A DNA stretch of 46,561 bases from an uncultured Oscillospiraceae bacterium. GTDB lineage: Bacteria > Bacillota > Clostridia > Oscillospirales > Oscillospiraceae. Positions 7,274 through 16,019 of the stretch are shown here, one piece after another. The notes under the pieces are model-generated. The model was not told the origin of the DNA. It ran no database searches and saw only the letters and a program-made list of their open reading frames with translations. The position numbers were made by a program, and so were the translations under genes. The stretch is from the NCBI GenBank assembly GCA_934591635.1, contig CAKTPI010000011.1, positions 1-46,561 on the forward strand. The letters run 5' to 3'. Positions within the stretch are counted from its first letter, which is position 1. Every line of letters starts with the position of its first letter.

Positions 7274-9755
7274 AGGTTTTCAAAGCAGATTCCTGCTCCG
7301 TCTTGCGATTCTCCACCAAAGGGGCATTGCTGTCCATAATAACAATGCGGGCGCGCCTCTCTCCGACAGAAGAATCATAGTAATCGTGGCCATAGCAATT
7401 GACAAAGACTGCACTCCCGTCCTTGCGCCACAGTCGATGATAGAGATAAATATCCTGCTCCCGATCGGATTGGATATAAGACTGATACTCTGCCAAATCC
7501 TCCGGGAAAATCAGGGACATCTGTGTGAGCTTTCCAGTAGCCACATCCCCGCGGCTATAGCCGGTAAAGGCTTCGAAATTATCATCCACCTGGACAATCT
7601 GATGCTTGGGGTTCAGCTCATAAATGCAATAGGCAATCGGATGAACATTGCCATCCGCAGGATGCGACACCTTCTTTTCATCCAGGCCGTAAGCCTTTAC
7701 GGATTCCTGCTGTGACATGGTTGTGACCGTAATGCCCTGCTTTTGGTCATTTTCTTCCAGCATTTCCAGGAACTCCCGGACGATATTGGGATCAAATTGA
7801 GACCCCGCCCCCCTCAACAGTTCAGACCTGGCAGCAGACTCTGACAGGGCCTTTCGGTAGGCACGATCATTGGTCATGGCATCATAGGCATCCACAACGG
7901 AAATAATCCGTGACAGCAGCGGGATCTGTTCCCCCTGCAGGCCCTCCGGGTATCCCCTGCCGTCCCACCGCTCGTGATGATAGAGAATCATGTCCGAAAT
8001 CTCGCTGAACTCCTTGGAGCTACTGGCAATTTGATAACCCTTGTACACATGGGTCTTCATCATCTTCCACTCAGACTCGTTGAGCTTTCCGGGCTTATTC
8101 AAAATTTCCAGAGGAATGCCGATTTTGCCGATATCATGCATAATGGCAAGCAGCGCCAAATTGCTCTGGTCGTGATCGCTCAAATTGATGCGCCTGCCCA
8201 ACTCCTCGCCGGTCTTCTGCGTGCGCTGCACATGCTCACCGGTATCCGGGTCACACTGGCTCAACGCCTGAAGCAGTGAACGGAGTACATCCGAATGAAC
8301 CGAACTTCGATCCATCAGCTTTTTCGTGCGCATAGACTGCAGGTTCAGGCGGATGGTATCCACCACGCTCTCTCTGCCACGCATGCTGACAGAGCTCTGC
8401 ACCTGAATGGGGCACTCTAACACTGCATTATGCTGGAGGCTGTCCTGAATGCGGGCAACGATTTGTTCCACTGCTTCCTTGTCCAATTCCCCGGTAATAG
8501 CCGCAAGGGATGCCTCCCGGGAGCGAGTAAAAACCGTAGCTGGCGGAAACGCTGCCCGCATCTCCTCTGCAAGAAGCTGAAGGGCATGGTCTCCATTGGT
8601 GTGGCCATAGTCATTATTGATATCACGCAGACTGTTAATATCAAAGGTGGCAACAATCTGCCTGTCTGCTCCAAGCGGAACAAGTTTATCTGCATTTTCC
8701 TTAAAGTCCGCCCATGTATGGAAGCCGGTAAGCAAATCGAATTGGCTGGTGATGTTGGAGAAGACCAGCAAGCTTCCCTGCTTTCTCCCCTTCTTATCCA
8801 GATGGACTGAATAGTCACACCGCAGGGAACGTCCACCAACAAAACACTGGAAGGAATAATACGGCCGCATAAAGCTGGGACGAAAGTGCAACCCGCAGCC
8901 CTCAATAAAAGTGCCCATGTCTGTATTTTCACGGAACATGGTAATTGGAAGCATTTTTTCCGCTTTGCGATTATGGAGCATCAGCTTATCATCATAGTCA
9001 AACAGAACAAGGCCCTGGTCGATATTTTCAAAAATCCAGCTATGAAAATGATTCAGTAAACCGTGAGTCGCATAGTCATAGCAAAACCAATAATAAGAAA
9101 AGGCAATGACGCTGTAGCCCAGCAGGGAAAAATCCACATGCTCCTCGCCGAACAAATCCGGTGCGTATAGATAGGCGGCATTAATCAGGACAACTGCTAT
9201 CAAAGAATACACACAGTAAATATAGCGCCGGGCATAGATATGCGGAGCACGGATGCTCTGCTTGATCAATTCAAAGAGCACGACCGCAATGATCAGATAG
9301 GCATATGTCAAATGAAGCCGATAGAGCAGCCCCATTTCATAGGAATAACACGCAATAGGGTTGCCATTATAAACATACCGGATGGAAATCTCGCAGAAGG
9401 GATTGACCAGGAACACCAGCATATCGAAAATACCGTAAGCGCACAGCAGCTTATAACCCAAGCCGGGCTTCTGGTCTGTAGCAGAAGCATTGATAAAATA
9501 CCAGTTGAGAATCATCATGGACATGAGAGAAAGGTCAATGCCTCCGAAATAAACACTGGACAGCACGGAGTAAAGGTGATAGTCCCGCACAAAGAGGCTA
9601 GCTGTATAGCTGACAGTCACCAAAAATGCGCTGAGACATGCGCACCCCAACGTCCGTCCCTTGGGGCCGCCGCGGAGAAAGCCTTTGACAGAAAGGATAA
9701 TATCAATGCAGCAGAAGAGTGAAAAAGCAATCATCAGGAAATAGAAGCCGCCCAT
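7272..9755 (-). CDS. Membrane sensor with PAS, degenerate GGDEF, HD-GYP and C-terminal PAS domains
   Basis: This 827-residue protein has about seven N-terminal membrane helices (to about residue 215) and a PAS-like segment. A GGDEF-fold region follows whose active-site loop reads SREAS instead of GGDEF, so diguanylate cyclase activity is unlikely. Next is a full HD-GYP phosphodiesterase domain (HDIGK, HHERWDGRGYP) and a terminal PAS domain (YCIYELNPKHQ onward). The predicted role is signal-dependent cyclic-di-nucleotide hydrolysis at the membrane. ATG 9755 follows GGAAGGA; an upstream GTG at 9812 would fall at the transcription start and is rejected. Confidence 0.88.
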   Translation of the reverse strand: MGGFYFLMIAFSLFCCIDIILSVKGFLRGGPKGRTLGCACLSAFLVTVSYTASLFVRDYHLYSVLSSVYFGGIDLSLMSMMILNWYFINASATDQKPGLGYKLLCAYGIFDMLVFLVNPFCEISIRYVYNGNPIACYSYEMGLLYRLHLTYAYLIIAVVLFELIKQSIRAPHIYARRYIYCVYSLIAVVLINAAYLYAPDLFGEEHVDFSLLGYSVIAFSYYWFCYDYATHGLLNHFHSWIFENIDQGLVLFDYDDKLMLHNRKAEKMLPITMFRENTDMGTFIEGCGLHFRPSFMRPYYSFQCFVGGRSLRCDYSVHLDKKGRKQGSLLVFSNITSQFDLLTGFHTWADFKENADKLVPLGADRQIVATFDINSLRDINNDYGHTNGDHALQLLAEEMRAAFPPATVFTRSREASLAAITGELDKEAVEQIVARIQDSLQHNAVLECPIQVQSSVSMRGRESVVDTIRLNLQSMRTKKLMDRSSVHSDVLRSLLQALSQCDPDTGEHVQRTQKTGEELGRRINLSDHDQSNLALLAIMHDIGKIGIPLEILNKPGKLNESEWKMMKTHVYKGYQIASSSKEFSEISDMILYHHERWDGRGYPEGLQGEQIPLLSRIISVVDAYDAMTNDRAYRKALSESAARSELLRGAGSQFDPNIVREFLEMLEENDQKQGITVTTMSQQESVKAYGLDEKKVSHPADGNVHPIAYCIYELNPKHQIVQVDDNFEAFTGYSRGDVATGKLTQMSLIFPEDLAEYQSYIQSDREQDIYLYHRLWRKDGSAVFVNCYGHDYYDSSVGERRARIVIMDSNAPLVENRKTEQESALKT

Positions 9756-9818
9756 AATCACGCATCCTTCCAGCCCACACAGCCAGGGCAGACGCGAAAA
9801 CGTTCTACCCACAAATTT

Positions 9819-9847
9819 ATTATAGGTATCATATCATATTTATTCAC
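9819..9847 (-). promoter_or_regulatory. Putative promoter of the HD-GYP gene
   Basis: On the minus strand TATAAT (9819-9824) lies 17 bp from a weak GTGAAT -35 (9842-9847). It implies a leader of about 55 nt. Confidence 0.5.
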
Positions 9848-9914
9848 CTTATTGCAATAGCCGCCCTGTAGATTCCGGAAAGATTGTGCACATTGACATA
9901 AATCATTTCCGCTA

Positions 9915-9942
9915 TTGACAAACAAGAAAAAGAAGATATAAT
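9915..9942 (+). promoter_or_regulatory. Promoter of tRNA-Gln
   Basis: Perfect TTGACA (9915-9920) and TATAAT (9937-9942) hexamers with a 16-bp spacer, 17 bp before the tRNA. Confidence 0.85.
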
Positions 9943-9958
9943 GTTATCTGTTCCGAAT

Positions 9959-10032
9959 AGAGGATTTGTGTAACGGTAGCACACCGGACTCTGACTCCGT
10001 TTGCGGGGGTTCGAATCCCTCATCCTCTGCCA
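9959..10032 (+). tRNA. tRNA-Gln(CTG)
   Basis: Acceptor stem AGAGGAT/ATCCTCT, discriminator G and encoded CCA. The anticodon loop CTCTGAC gives anticodon CUG (reads CAG). The outermost anticodon-stem pair is a C-U mismatch. The T arm is GTTCGAATC. It lies at the left edge of an accessory-looking region and could have served as an integration site, although no repeated 3' tRNA end was found. Confidence 0.93.
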
Positions 10033-10037
10033 TAAGT

Positions 10038-10073
10038 CCACCGTAATTTTGATAGAATTACGGTGGGCTTTTT
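10038..10073 (+). terminator. Terminator of tRNA-Gln
   Basis: Perfect 11-bp stem CCACCGTAATT/AATTACGGTGG followed by GCTTTTT, six bases after the CCA end. Confidence 0.92.
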
Positions 10074-10125
10074 CTATGCCCAAAAACCGCTTGAAATAAG
10101 GGCTTTCGGCTGTTCCGTCATATAA

Positions 10126-10162
10126 CGAACCCCGCTGCAGACCAATTCTGCGGCGGGGTTCG
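10126..10162. repeat. 10-bp GC-rich inverted repeat
   Basis: CGAACCCCGC is inverted at 10153-10162, with a 17-nt loop and a short T run beyond. It may be a remnant terminator of a lost gene. No gene is assigned to 10074-10258. Confidence 0.5.
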
Positions 10163-10189
10163 TGCGTTTTAGGAGGATTGTAGCTTTCT

Positions 10190-10256
10190 GCGTCGTTGTA
10201 ATCGTTAAACGGCTGAGGTAATCGTTGAATCACAGAGGTATTCGTTAAACAACCGA
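10190..10256 (+). repeat. Three imperfect tandem repeats of about 20 bp
   Basis: Variants of a unit close to GAGGTAATCGTTAAACAAC occur three times in a row immediately before the hsdS remnant. The copies differ at several positions. They do not resemble CRISPR repeats (no spacers, too short). Confidence 0.4.
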
Positions 10257-10258
10257 GT

Positions 10259-10760
10259 CCTGATAATACTCCTTATGAGAAAATCGGCGGTGAAGTGCAT
10301 CCTTTGGATACTCCCTTTGATAATCCCGAAAGCTGGGAGTGAATTCGATTTAAAGATTTAGTCCACTATTCGATGGGAATAACGCCTCCGCGGAAAGAAC
10401 CGGAATACTGGAGCAACAGTACGCTTCCTTGGGTTTCTATTGCGGATTTGGTGGCAGATGGGACTGTAACTGTAACTAATGGATGTGTCAATAGCTTTGC
10501 GGTCGAAACACATTTAGAGGAAAAATCAGCAAGGCTGGTACATTGTTGATGCGTTTCAACTTGATGGTCGGAAAGGTGTCGATATTGGGAATCGATGCAT
10601 TGCATAACGAAGCCATCATTTCAATATACCCGTATGTTGACCCCGATAAAATAACCACAATGTTCCTGTTCGCTACGTCGCTGCTTCTCTCGCAAAGTGG
10701 CAATACAAAATCGTCAATCAAGGGTAACTCTCTTAACTTGGATAGCTTAAATCGGAAATC
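10259..10760 (+). pseudogene. hsdS: Type I restriction specificity subunit (HsdS) remnant
   Basis: The translated fragments follow the HsdS pattern: PYEKIGGEV, DNPESWE, then ITPPRKEPEYW, PWVSIADLVADGTV and a second segment GTLLMRFNLMVGKVSILGID with SGNTKSSIKGNSLN. The frame is broken by TGA at 10340-10342, where the family has Trp, and by a frameshift near 10518. No start codon and no second recognition domain remain. No hsdM or hsdR is nearby. It is a dead defence-gene scar beside tRNA-Gln. Confidence 0.8.
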
Positions 10761-10877
10761 TCCCTGTTCGTCAAGTTTGTATAAACGCAGGCATCGCTTG
10801 CCAAGTGTAACGTCTCAGACGCGGCTTCTTCTTTTCAATAAATGCCTGCGGCTGTACAAGCAGAAAATCAAATCCCA

Positions 10878-11504
10878 TCATTCTTCCACCAGATCGGCAA
10901 TCAACTTGGCGTCGCTGACTGCCAGGGCAAGCTGAAGCTTGTTTTCAAACCCTGTTTTTTGCAGCATGTTTGCCACATGGAATTTGACCGTCGACATTTC
11001 ACAGCCCATCTCCGCCGCAATGCGCGTGTAAGACAAGCCCCGCATCAGATGCCGCAGAACTTTCAACTCCGTCTTTGTAAATTCCGTGCTTTTTGCCATG
11101 CCGATCTCAACCGTCGGAGGCGTGTCCGGAAAGATATGTTCCCCCGCCATCGTTTGCCGGACAACATCCATCAAACGCTTCTGTGTAGAGTCCTTATACC
11201 ACAGGCTGTCGGCCCCTGCTCTCTTTGCCTCGTCCAGAACGGCGCAATCGATCAGTGAGGTCACAACAATAATTTTGCTCTTCGGCTGTATAGCTTTGAT
11301 CTGGCGAACGGCAGTCAGACCGTTCTCGCGGTTCTCCGTTTGCACATCCATCAAAATCAGATCGACAGAGCTCGCCCGGCACACCTCAACTGCCTGCTTT
11401 GCACCGGGGATGGACGCCGTGATTCGGTATCCGTCCTCGACGCGGAAATAGCTTTCCAGCAGGCTGCGGATCATGGTCTGGTCTTCAACGATCATCACTC
11501 TCAT
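10878..11504 (-). CDS. NarL/LuxR-family response regulator
   Basis: This 208-residue regulator has an intact receiver: acidic Glu7/Asp8, phospho-acceptor Asp53 (LILMDVQT), Thr82 and Lys104. A C-terminal LuxR helix-turn-helix covers about 142-195 (FTKTELKVLRHLMRGLSYTR). It overlaps the start of the partner kinase end by 20 bp, so the two are translationally coupled. Its most likely target is the divergent envelope cluster beginning at 14331, but no operator was identified. Confidence 0.94.
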   Translation of the reverse strand: MRVMIVEDQTMIRSLLESYFRVEDGYRITASIPGAKQAVEVCRASSVDLILMDVQTENRENGLTAVRQIKAIQPKSKIIVVTSLIDCAVLDEAKRAGADSLWYKDSTQKRLMDVVRQTMAGEHIFPDTPPTVEIGMAKSTEFTKTELKVLRHLMRGLSYTRIAAEMGCEMSTVKFHVANMLQKTGFENKLQLALAVSDAKLIADLVEE

Positions 11505-12453
11505 GTGCTGCTTTCTCCTGTTCCGGCAGACTGAGCATCAGCGCAAAGCGAGGGATGCTCCAAACTTCCATTTTGCCGCCTGCTCCTTCTATACGTTGAC
11601 GCAGCATGGAAAGGCCTCCGCCCTCCGTGATCTTTTCCCTCGGCGCCGCACCGTTGTTGGTCAGAGAAACCTCCATGCAGTCCGGCTTCTGCAAAAAGTG
11701 CACATACAATTCTGTGCCATCTGCGTGACGGACACAGTTTGCCGCACATTCGCAGATCGCCAGTGCGCTCAGTGCGCGTATCCACTGCCTTTGCGGCTCA
11801 TTCCCTGTCAGCAGAACGCTAACACCCAATTCTTCCGCTCGTTTTTTCGCCGCCTCCAGCGGTTCGGATTGCGCCATCATCTGGTTGGAGCGGTAAAGCA
11901 CTGAAATTGACTGTTCCCACAGCACCGCGTTTGCACGAATTTCCTTCAGGTCCGTGTGCTGGAGCAGCACACGGCGCGCCGCGAGGATGCTATGTCCGAT
12001 GTCATCATGCACACGCAGCTTCATTGTCAGCGTCTCTTCCTCCCGGATGATCTCCGGCATCTGCGCGAACAACAGCCGAAGCCGCTCATTTGCCTCTGCC
12101 AGCTTCGCATTTTCCGCTTTCAGCTGGCTCTGCTTCCGGACCATCTCCGTAACGTCCGCGGCAGTGATCTGCGTATAGCGGACGCCCGCTTTTGTTGTGA
12201 TCTGCTCCTGCGCAAAGCGCAGCGCTTTCCCGTCCGGAAAGCGGTAAATCTGAAGGCGCAGATCCAAACAGTGCACGTTTGCGGGCGGCGAGTGCAGGGC
12301 GCTCTGCATCTCTGCAAGCGACTGTATGCCGCCTTTTCGCAGCCAGTTTGCAATAGCAAGCATCCGGCGGTTGATGAGCCGCACCACACCGTTTTTATCG
12401 AAGAAGCAGGCCGCGATGGGCAGACTGTCGAAGCTTTCCTTAACCCTGTCCAT
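11485..12453 (-). CDS. Cytoplasmic sensor histidine kinase (HisKA_3-like)
   Basis: This 322-residue protein has no membrane helices. A PAS-like domain covers about 8-105 (LPIAACFFDKNGVVRLIN). A coiled linker leads to a phospho-acceptor His149 in RVHDDIGHSIL. The ATPase half has an N box (CECAANCVRHADG) and a G box (GGGLSMLRQRIEGAGG). With no membrane part of its own, it probably takes its input from the membrane protein encoded just upstream, whose end it overlaps by 14 bp. It should phosphorylate the NarL-type regulator that follows. Confidence 0.88.
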   Translation of the reverse strand: MDRVKESFDSLPIAACFFDKNGVVRLINRRMLAIANWLRKGGIQSLAEMQSALHSPPANVHCLDLRLQIYRFPDGKALRFAQEQITTKAGVRYTQITAADVTEMVRKQSQLKAENAKLAEANERLRLLFAQMPEIIREEETLTMKLRVHDDIGHSILAARRVLLQHTDLKEIRANAVLWEQSISVLYRSNQMMAQSEPLEAAKKRAEELGVSVLLTGNEPQRQWIRALSALAICECAANCVRHADGTELYVHFLQKPDCMEVSLTNNGAAPREKITEGGGLSMLRQRIEGAGGKMEVWSIPRFALMLSLPEQEKAAHESDDR

Positions 12454-14107
12454 GCGTCTCTACACTCCTCGTTCTTTCCAGCTTCTGCGTCACATATTGC
12501 AGTCCGTCCTCATCCTGCTCCCATTCCAGACCCGGAAACTGCGTGCGCAGCCCGCAGAGCGGCTCCGCCGCTGAAACACAGAGAGTAACCTCTACCAGCT
12601 TACCAATCTCTATGGAGAGCAGCAACGCACGCAGCGATTCCAGTTCCGTCTCTACGACCGCCTCAAACAGGTCGTAGACCTGTGTTGCCTGCTCGATGGT
12701 AAGTTGGCCTTCCCCCTTGACGATCGTCTTACAGTCGGCGCCATAGACAATGATATTCTCGGAAGATTCATTGAGACACAGCCGAAGCTCCTGCACACTG
12801 ATTGCACCGCGCTGCACGCCGACAAAAATCAGGTTGCTTCTACGCTTGATGTAGGTTCCGATGATGATGACCTGCCCGAGCAGGTGTCTGGCTCTGCCGG
12901 AATCTTCCGTCTTTTGCAATTCAGCCAGCAGATCCCGCAGCATCGCGATCTGCCGGGCGGTCTGCGCCTCCATCATGTCATACAGGCGGTTTTCCTCCGT
13001 CAGCTTCAGCCATCTTGCGCGCTGTGCATTCTCTGCTGCCAGAACGTCGCCGGTATCACGCAGCTCATCCCTTGTCAGCTCCAGCTCCTTTCGGATCTGA
13101 TTCAGCGCGGAAATGTCCTCCTTCCAGAACACCCAGCCGCGGCGCAGCTTGTGCCGCTTCAAAAGCGTATCGTCGCCCAGATGGACAGTATCCTGCTGCA
13201 TCTGCCGCAGTTCACTTTGCGGCAAAGCCTCCTGCATGGCGGCAGACACATATTGGGGGCAAAATGCAGGATCCGTAATCTGGACGGGCAAACTCGTTGC
13301 CTCAAAAAGTTCGTCGTATCCGAGGTTGGACTGAATCAGCCCGCATTGAATGCAGCATTCCAGGATGCTCGCAAAGATCAGGCACTGCGACACCGTCATA
13401 TCGCCCGCAAGCACCCAGACCCAATGGACCTTTTTGACATACGCATAAGCATAGGCCAGCGAAAGCGCAAGCGGGACCAGCGGCAGCCAGCGGATTCTCC
13501 TGCTGCGCGGGATGCGGCAGTTTTTCACCATCGAAAGAAGCGCGGACCCCGCGCACAGGGCCTCCCAGCCCAGCACAAAGAAATAGCCGCTCTCATACCG
13601 ATACACCCGGTCCGATAAAACGCCGGACGGGAAGGAAAACACCTGCTGGTGCAGATCATTGGTCAGAACGAGCAGGAGCAGCAGCAGTGTCGGAAGATAC
13701 AGAATCTTGGTCCACCGCGGCAGCCGAAAATCCTCTCCCTTGCCCAGCGACCGGGAAACGAAGACCGACAGCATGGGGATGAACAGCATCGGGAAATAGT
13801 AGAAATACCACAGCCAGCGCTCTGCATCCGTGTTTTCAATGGAAAATTTGATTGAGCGAAGAAGAATCCACAGCACCATCAGCACCGAGATCGCCAGCAG
13901 ATAGCGCCGCACCTGCGTCTGCACGATGCGGATCCATAGGGAGTAGCACCACGCGCTGAACAAAAACACATAGATCCCGCTTCGCAGGTGGCTGACAGCC
14001 GGAGAATGAAAAATATGCCGGCTTGCATATCGGAGCCACATGGCAAACGCAATGAGCGCCAACACGCTCAGCGCAAACAAGATGCTCTTTTTTGTCGCTT
14101 TGCTCAT
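12440..14107 (-). CDS. Multi-spanning membrane sensor partner of the histidine kinase
   Basis: This 555-residue protein has about seven membrane helices in the first 260 residues, like the 7TM sensor module of Clostridia histidine kinases. A PAS-like segment follows (SLPVQITDPAFCPQYVS), then a coiled coil and a C-terminal domain with no clear ATPase boxes. It seems to be a sensor or adaptor without its own kinase core, although a distant ATPase-like fold at the C-terminus cannot be excluded. ATG 14107 follows GGGAGG. It is the first gene of the minus-strand signalling operon. Confidence 0.75.
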   Translation of the reverse strand: MSKATKKSILFALSVLALIAFAMWLRYASRHIFHSPAVSHLRSGIYVFLFSAWCYSLWIRIVQTQVRRYLLAISVLMVLWILLRSIKFSIENTDAERWLWYFYYFPMLFIPMLSVFVSRSLGKGEDFRLPRWTKILYLPTLLLLLLVLTNDLHQQVFSFPSGVLSDRVYRYESGYFFVLGWEALCAGSALLSMVKNCRIPRSRRIRWLPLVPLALSLAYAYAYVKKVHWVWVLAGDMTVSQCLIFASILECCIQCGLIQSNLGYDELFEATSLPVQITDPAFCPQYVSAAMQEALPQSELRQMQQDTVHLGDDTLLKRHKLRRGWVFWKEDISALNQIRKELELTRDELRDTGDVLAAENAQRARWLKLTEENRLYDMMEAQTARQIAMLRDLLAELQKTEDSGRARHLLGQVIIIGTYIKRRSNLIFVGVQRGAISVQELRLCLNESSENIIVYGADCKTIVKGEGQLTIEQATQVYDLFEAVVETELESLRALLLSIEIGKLVEVTLCVSAAEPLCGLRTQFPGLEWEQDEDGLQYVTQKLERTRSVETHGQG

Positions 14108-14143
14108 GCCGCATACCTCCCGGCTCTGCACATTTGTACTGAT

Positions 14144-14172
14144 AGTATATCATGCGAATAGGAAAAAGACAA
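14144..14172 (-). promoter_or_regulatory. Promoter of the signalling operon
   Basis: On the minus strand TTGTCT (14167-14172) and TATACT (14144-14149) are 17 bp apart. The divergent gene cluster starts to the right. The 223-bp interval 14108-14330 holds the control region for both, but I could not place a convincing plus-strand promoter. Confidence 0.6.
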
Positions 14173-14330
14173 CACAGTTTTCCCCTTTGCCGAGAGGATC
14201 CGGCCAGACTATGACCTTTGTGAAAAAATAATTGCAAATCCTATCCAATCGGCGGGGGCAAAAGGGAGCGGTAACGGCTAAAATATAAATGGAACATGCA
14301 AAAGAAGAGAAAGGCGGTGGAAAAGAGCAA

Positions 14331-14714
14331 ATGCGAAGGATTGTGCTGGATATGAAAGGCGGTCTTCTGGCGGAGGCGGTCATGCAGTCACTTTCAGGAT
14401 TCGATCCAGATTTTCTTGTCTATCGTTCTTCAAAGCCGGAGGAAACGCTTGCTCTGTGCCAGGCCTGCCGTGCCAATGTGTTAGTGATGGAGGTCTTGCG
14501 GCAGGGCATCTGGAAGCTGAGCGAGCGGCTCAAGCTCTGCAGTGCTGTAAAGCAGCTTGGTTGGGTCTGCAAGGTTCTGCTTCTGGTGGATGAGAACGCA
14601 GACGAACCGCTTGCCGCTGAGGTGCGGCAGGCCGTGAAGGATCAGTTGGTTGACAATTTTATTTATGCGTCGGTATCGCCGACCTACCTCGCAGGTGTGA
14701 TTGACACGCTTTGA
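14331..14714 (+). CDS. Receiver-like protein lacking the phospho-acceptor aspartate
   Basis: This 127-residue protein has the alternating pattern of a CheY-type receiver. The phospho-acceptor position is Glu54 (NVLVMEVLRQG), and the N-terminal acidic pair is replaced by LDMKG. It is therefore a pseudo-receiver, possibly fixed in an active-like state. There is no output domain. ATG 14331 begins the conserved fold; an in-frame ATG at 14289 is an alternative start. It opens the envelope cluster, and a decayed copy of its 3' end recurs at 16020-16163. Confidence 0.7.
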   Translation: MRRIVLDMKGGLLAEAVMQSLSGFDPDFLVYRSSKPEETLALCQACRANVLVMEVLRQGIWKLSERLKLCSAVKQLGWVCKVLLLVDENADEPLAAEVRQAVKDQLVDNFIYASVSPTYLAGVIDTL

Positions 14715-14729
14715 AAGGATGTGTGAGAG

Positions 14730-15998
14730 ATGAAAAAATTCCTGCGATTGATTCTGGTATTTTTGATATTTGTGCTCGCGTCGGCGCTGTCCACGGTTAC
14801 CGCGCTTGCGTGCTCGCCGGATGGCTCGAATCCGGAACATCATGAAAACATTATCCAGACCGATGAGGAAAAGCCAACCTGCCTGCGGGGAGGATACTAC
14901 GTACTGGAATGTACCGTCTGCGGGATGAGATGCACTTATCAAACTGACCCTCCCATGCCCCACAGCTATGGGCCGTGGGAAGTTGTTCCTGGTAAAGAGC
15001 CCACCTGCACAAAAGCCGGCACGAAGCAAGCGTATTGCAGTACATGCAACAGGTGGTATGAAATGCCTGCGCCGGCAACGGGCCACAGCTGGTATAAGTA
15101 CTATACAAAAGAGCCTACCTGCACCACGGCAGGAGAATACTACACCTACTGCCGGAATTGCCCTGCGAGCCAGGGACGCTCCACAGAACCTGCCACGGGT
15201 CACTTTTGGGTCGTCTGGAAGCAAGTATTCGCTACCTGCACCACCTCGGGCTATACCGAATTTGTCTGCGACGACTGCGGCGCGGATGGGGGGACCACGA
15301 CGACGCCCGCCAAGGGGCACAGCTTCGGCGCGTGGTTTACCACAACGCAGGTCACCTGCACGGAAGACGGCATCCAGAAGCGGGAGTGCACAGCCTGCGG
15401 CGCGACGGAGAGCCGCGGAATCTCCAAGACGGGACATAAATTCGGCGCGTGGTTCACCACAACGCAGGCCACCTGCATGGAGGAGGGCATCCAAACCCGC
15501 GAATGTACGCAATGCGGTGTGACGGAGCGCCGAGGAATCGCCAAGACGGATCACAGCTGGGATGCCGGGACGGTCGTCGTGGAGCCGACGGCAAAGCGTG
15601 AGGGAGTGACGGAGTGGATTTGTAATATGTGCGGCATGAGCCGCACAACACCGATTCCCAAGCTCGCGTCGGGAACGACAGCGGCGCCGACTACTGCTCC
15701 GAGCACCTCGCCCGCGGCATCGCCGAGCGCCTCGCCCGGTGCGGCGGGCATCGAAACGGCGGATAAAAATGGCAAGGGCGAGAAGTCCGGCGGCAAGGGA
15801 GACAGACACGGCGCCGGTGAAAACGCCGCCGAGCCAGACGATGGGCAGAAAAACCAGAAGGGCGATGCACCCGAGGGAACGGCAAAGAACGGTTCCTCCG
15901 TGGGGCGGATTCTACTGCTCGTGCTTGTGCCGCTGCTGCTAATCGCTGCCGTCGTCATTTTCCTGCTCGTCCGGCGAAAGAAAACCGGACAGCCGTGA
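14730..15998 (+). CDS. Secreted Cys-rich repeat protein anchored by a C-terminal membrane helix
   Basis: This 422-residue protein has a signal peptide at 1-27. About six tandem units of roughly 40 residues follow, each with a TCT...G...C..C core and a GHSWY- or GHSFGAW-like junction. A low-complexity Thr/Ala/Ser/Pro stretch and a charged Gly-rich linker lead to one membrane helix (ILLLVLVPLLLIAAVVIFLLV) and a basic tail. The CxxC pairs suggest zinc ribbons or disulphide-linked surface modules. The topology fits a stalk carrying extracellular repeats. AAAGGATGTG precedes the ATG. Confidence 0.8.
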   Translation: MKKFLRLILVFLIFVLASALSTVTALACSPDGSNPEHHENIIQTDEEKPTCLRGGYYVLECTVCGMRCTYQTDPPMPHSYGPWEVVPGKEPTCTKAGTKQAYCSTCNRWYEMPAPATGHSWYKYYTKEPTCTTAGEYYTYCRNCPASQGRSTEPATGHFWVVWKQVFATCTTSGYTEFVCDDCGADGGTTTTPAKGHSFGAWFTTTQVTCTEDGIQKRECTACGATESRGISKTGHKFGAWFTTTQATCMEEGIQTRECTQCGVTERRGIAKTDHSWDAGTVVVEPTAKREGVTEWICNMCGMSRTTPIPKLASGTTAAPTTAPSTSPAASPSASPGAAGIETADKNGKGEKSGGKGDRHGAGENAAEPDDGQKNQKGDAPEGTAKNGSSVGRILLLVLVPLLLIAAVVIFLLVRRKKTGQP

Positions 15999-16019
15999 CC
16001 GGCATCCCTCCGGTCAGCG

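Noticed and set aside
9844..10233. 129-residue minus frame with an RMRDSNPR segment
   Set aside because: It is antisense to tRNA-Gln and its terminator; that motif is a classic translation artefact of tRNA genes.
12704..13618. 304-residue plus frame opposite the membrane sensor
   Set aside because: Antisense to a clear multi-helix membrane protein, without start signals.
14481..15809. 442-residue minus frame opposite the Cys-rich repeat gene
   Set aside because: Arg-rich low-complexity product caused by codon bias of the sense repeats; sense gene has signal peptide, ribosome binding site and anchor.
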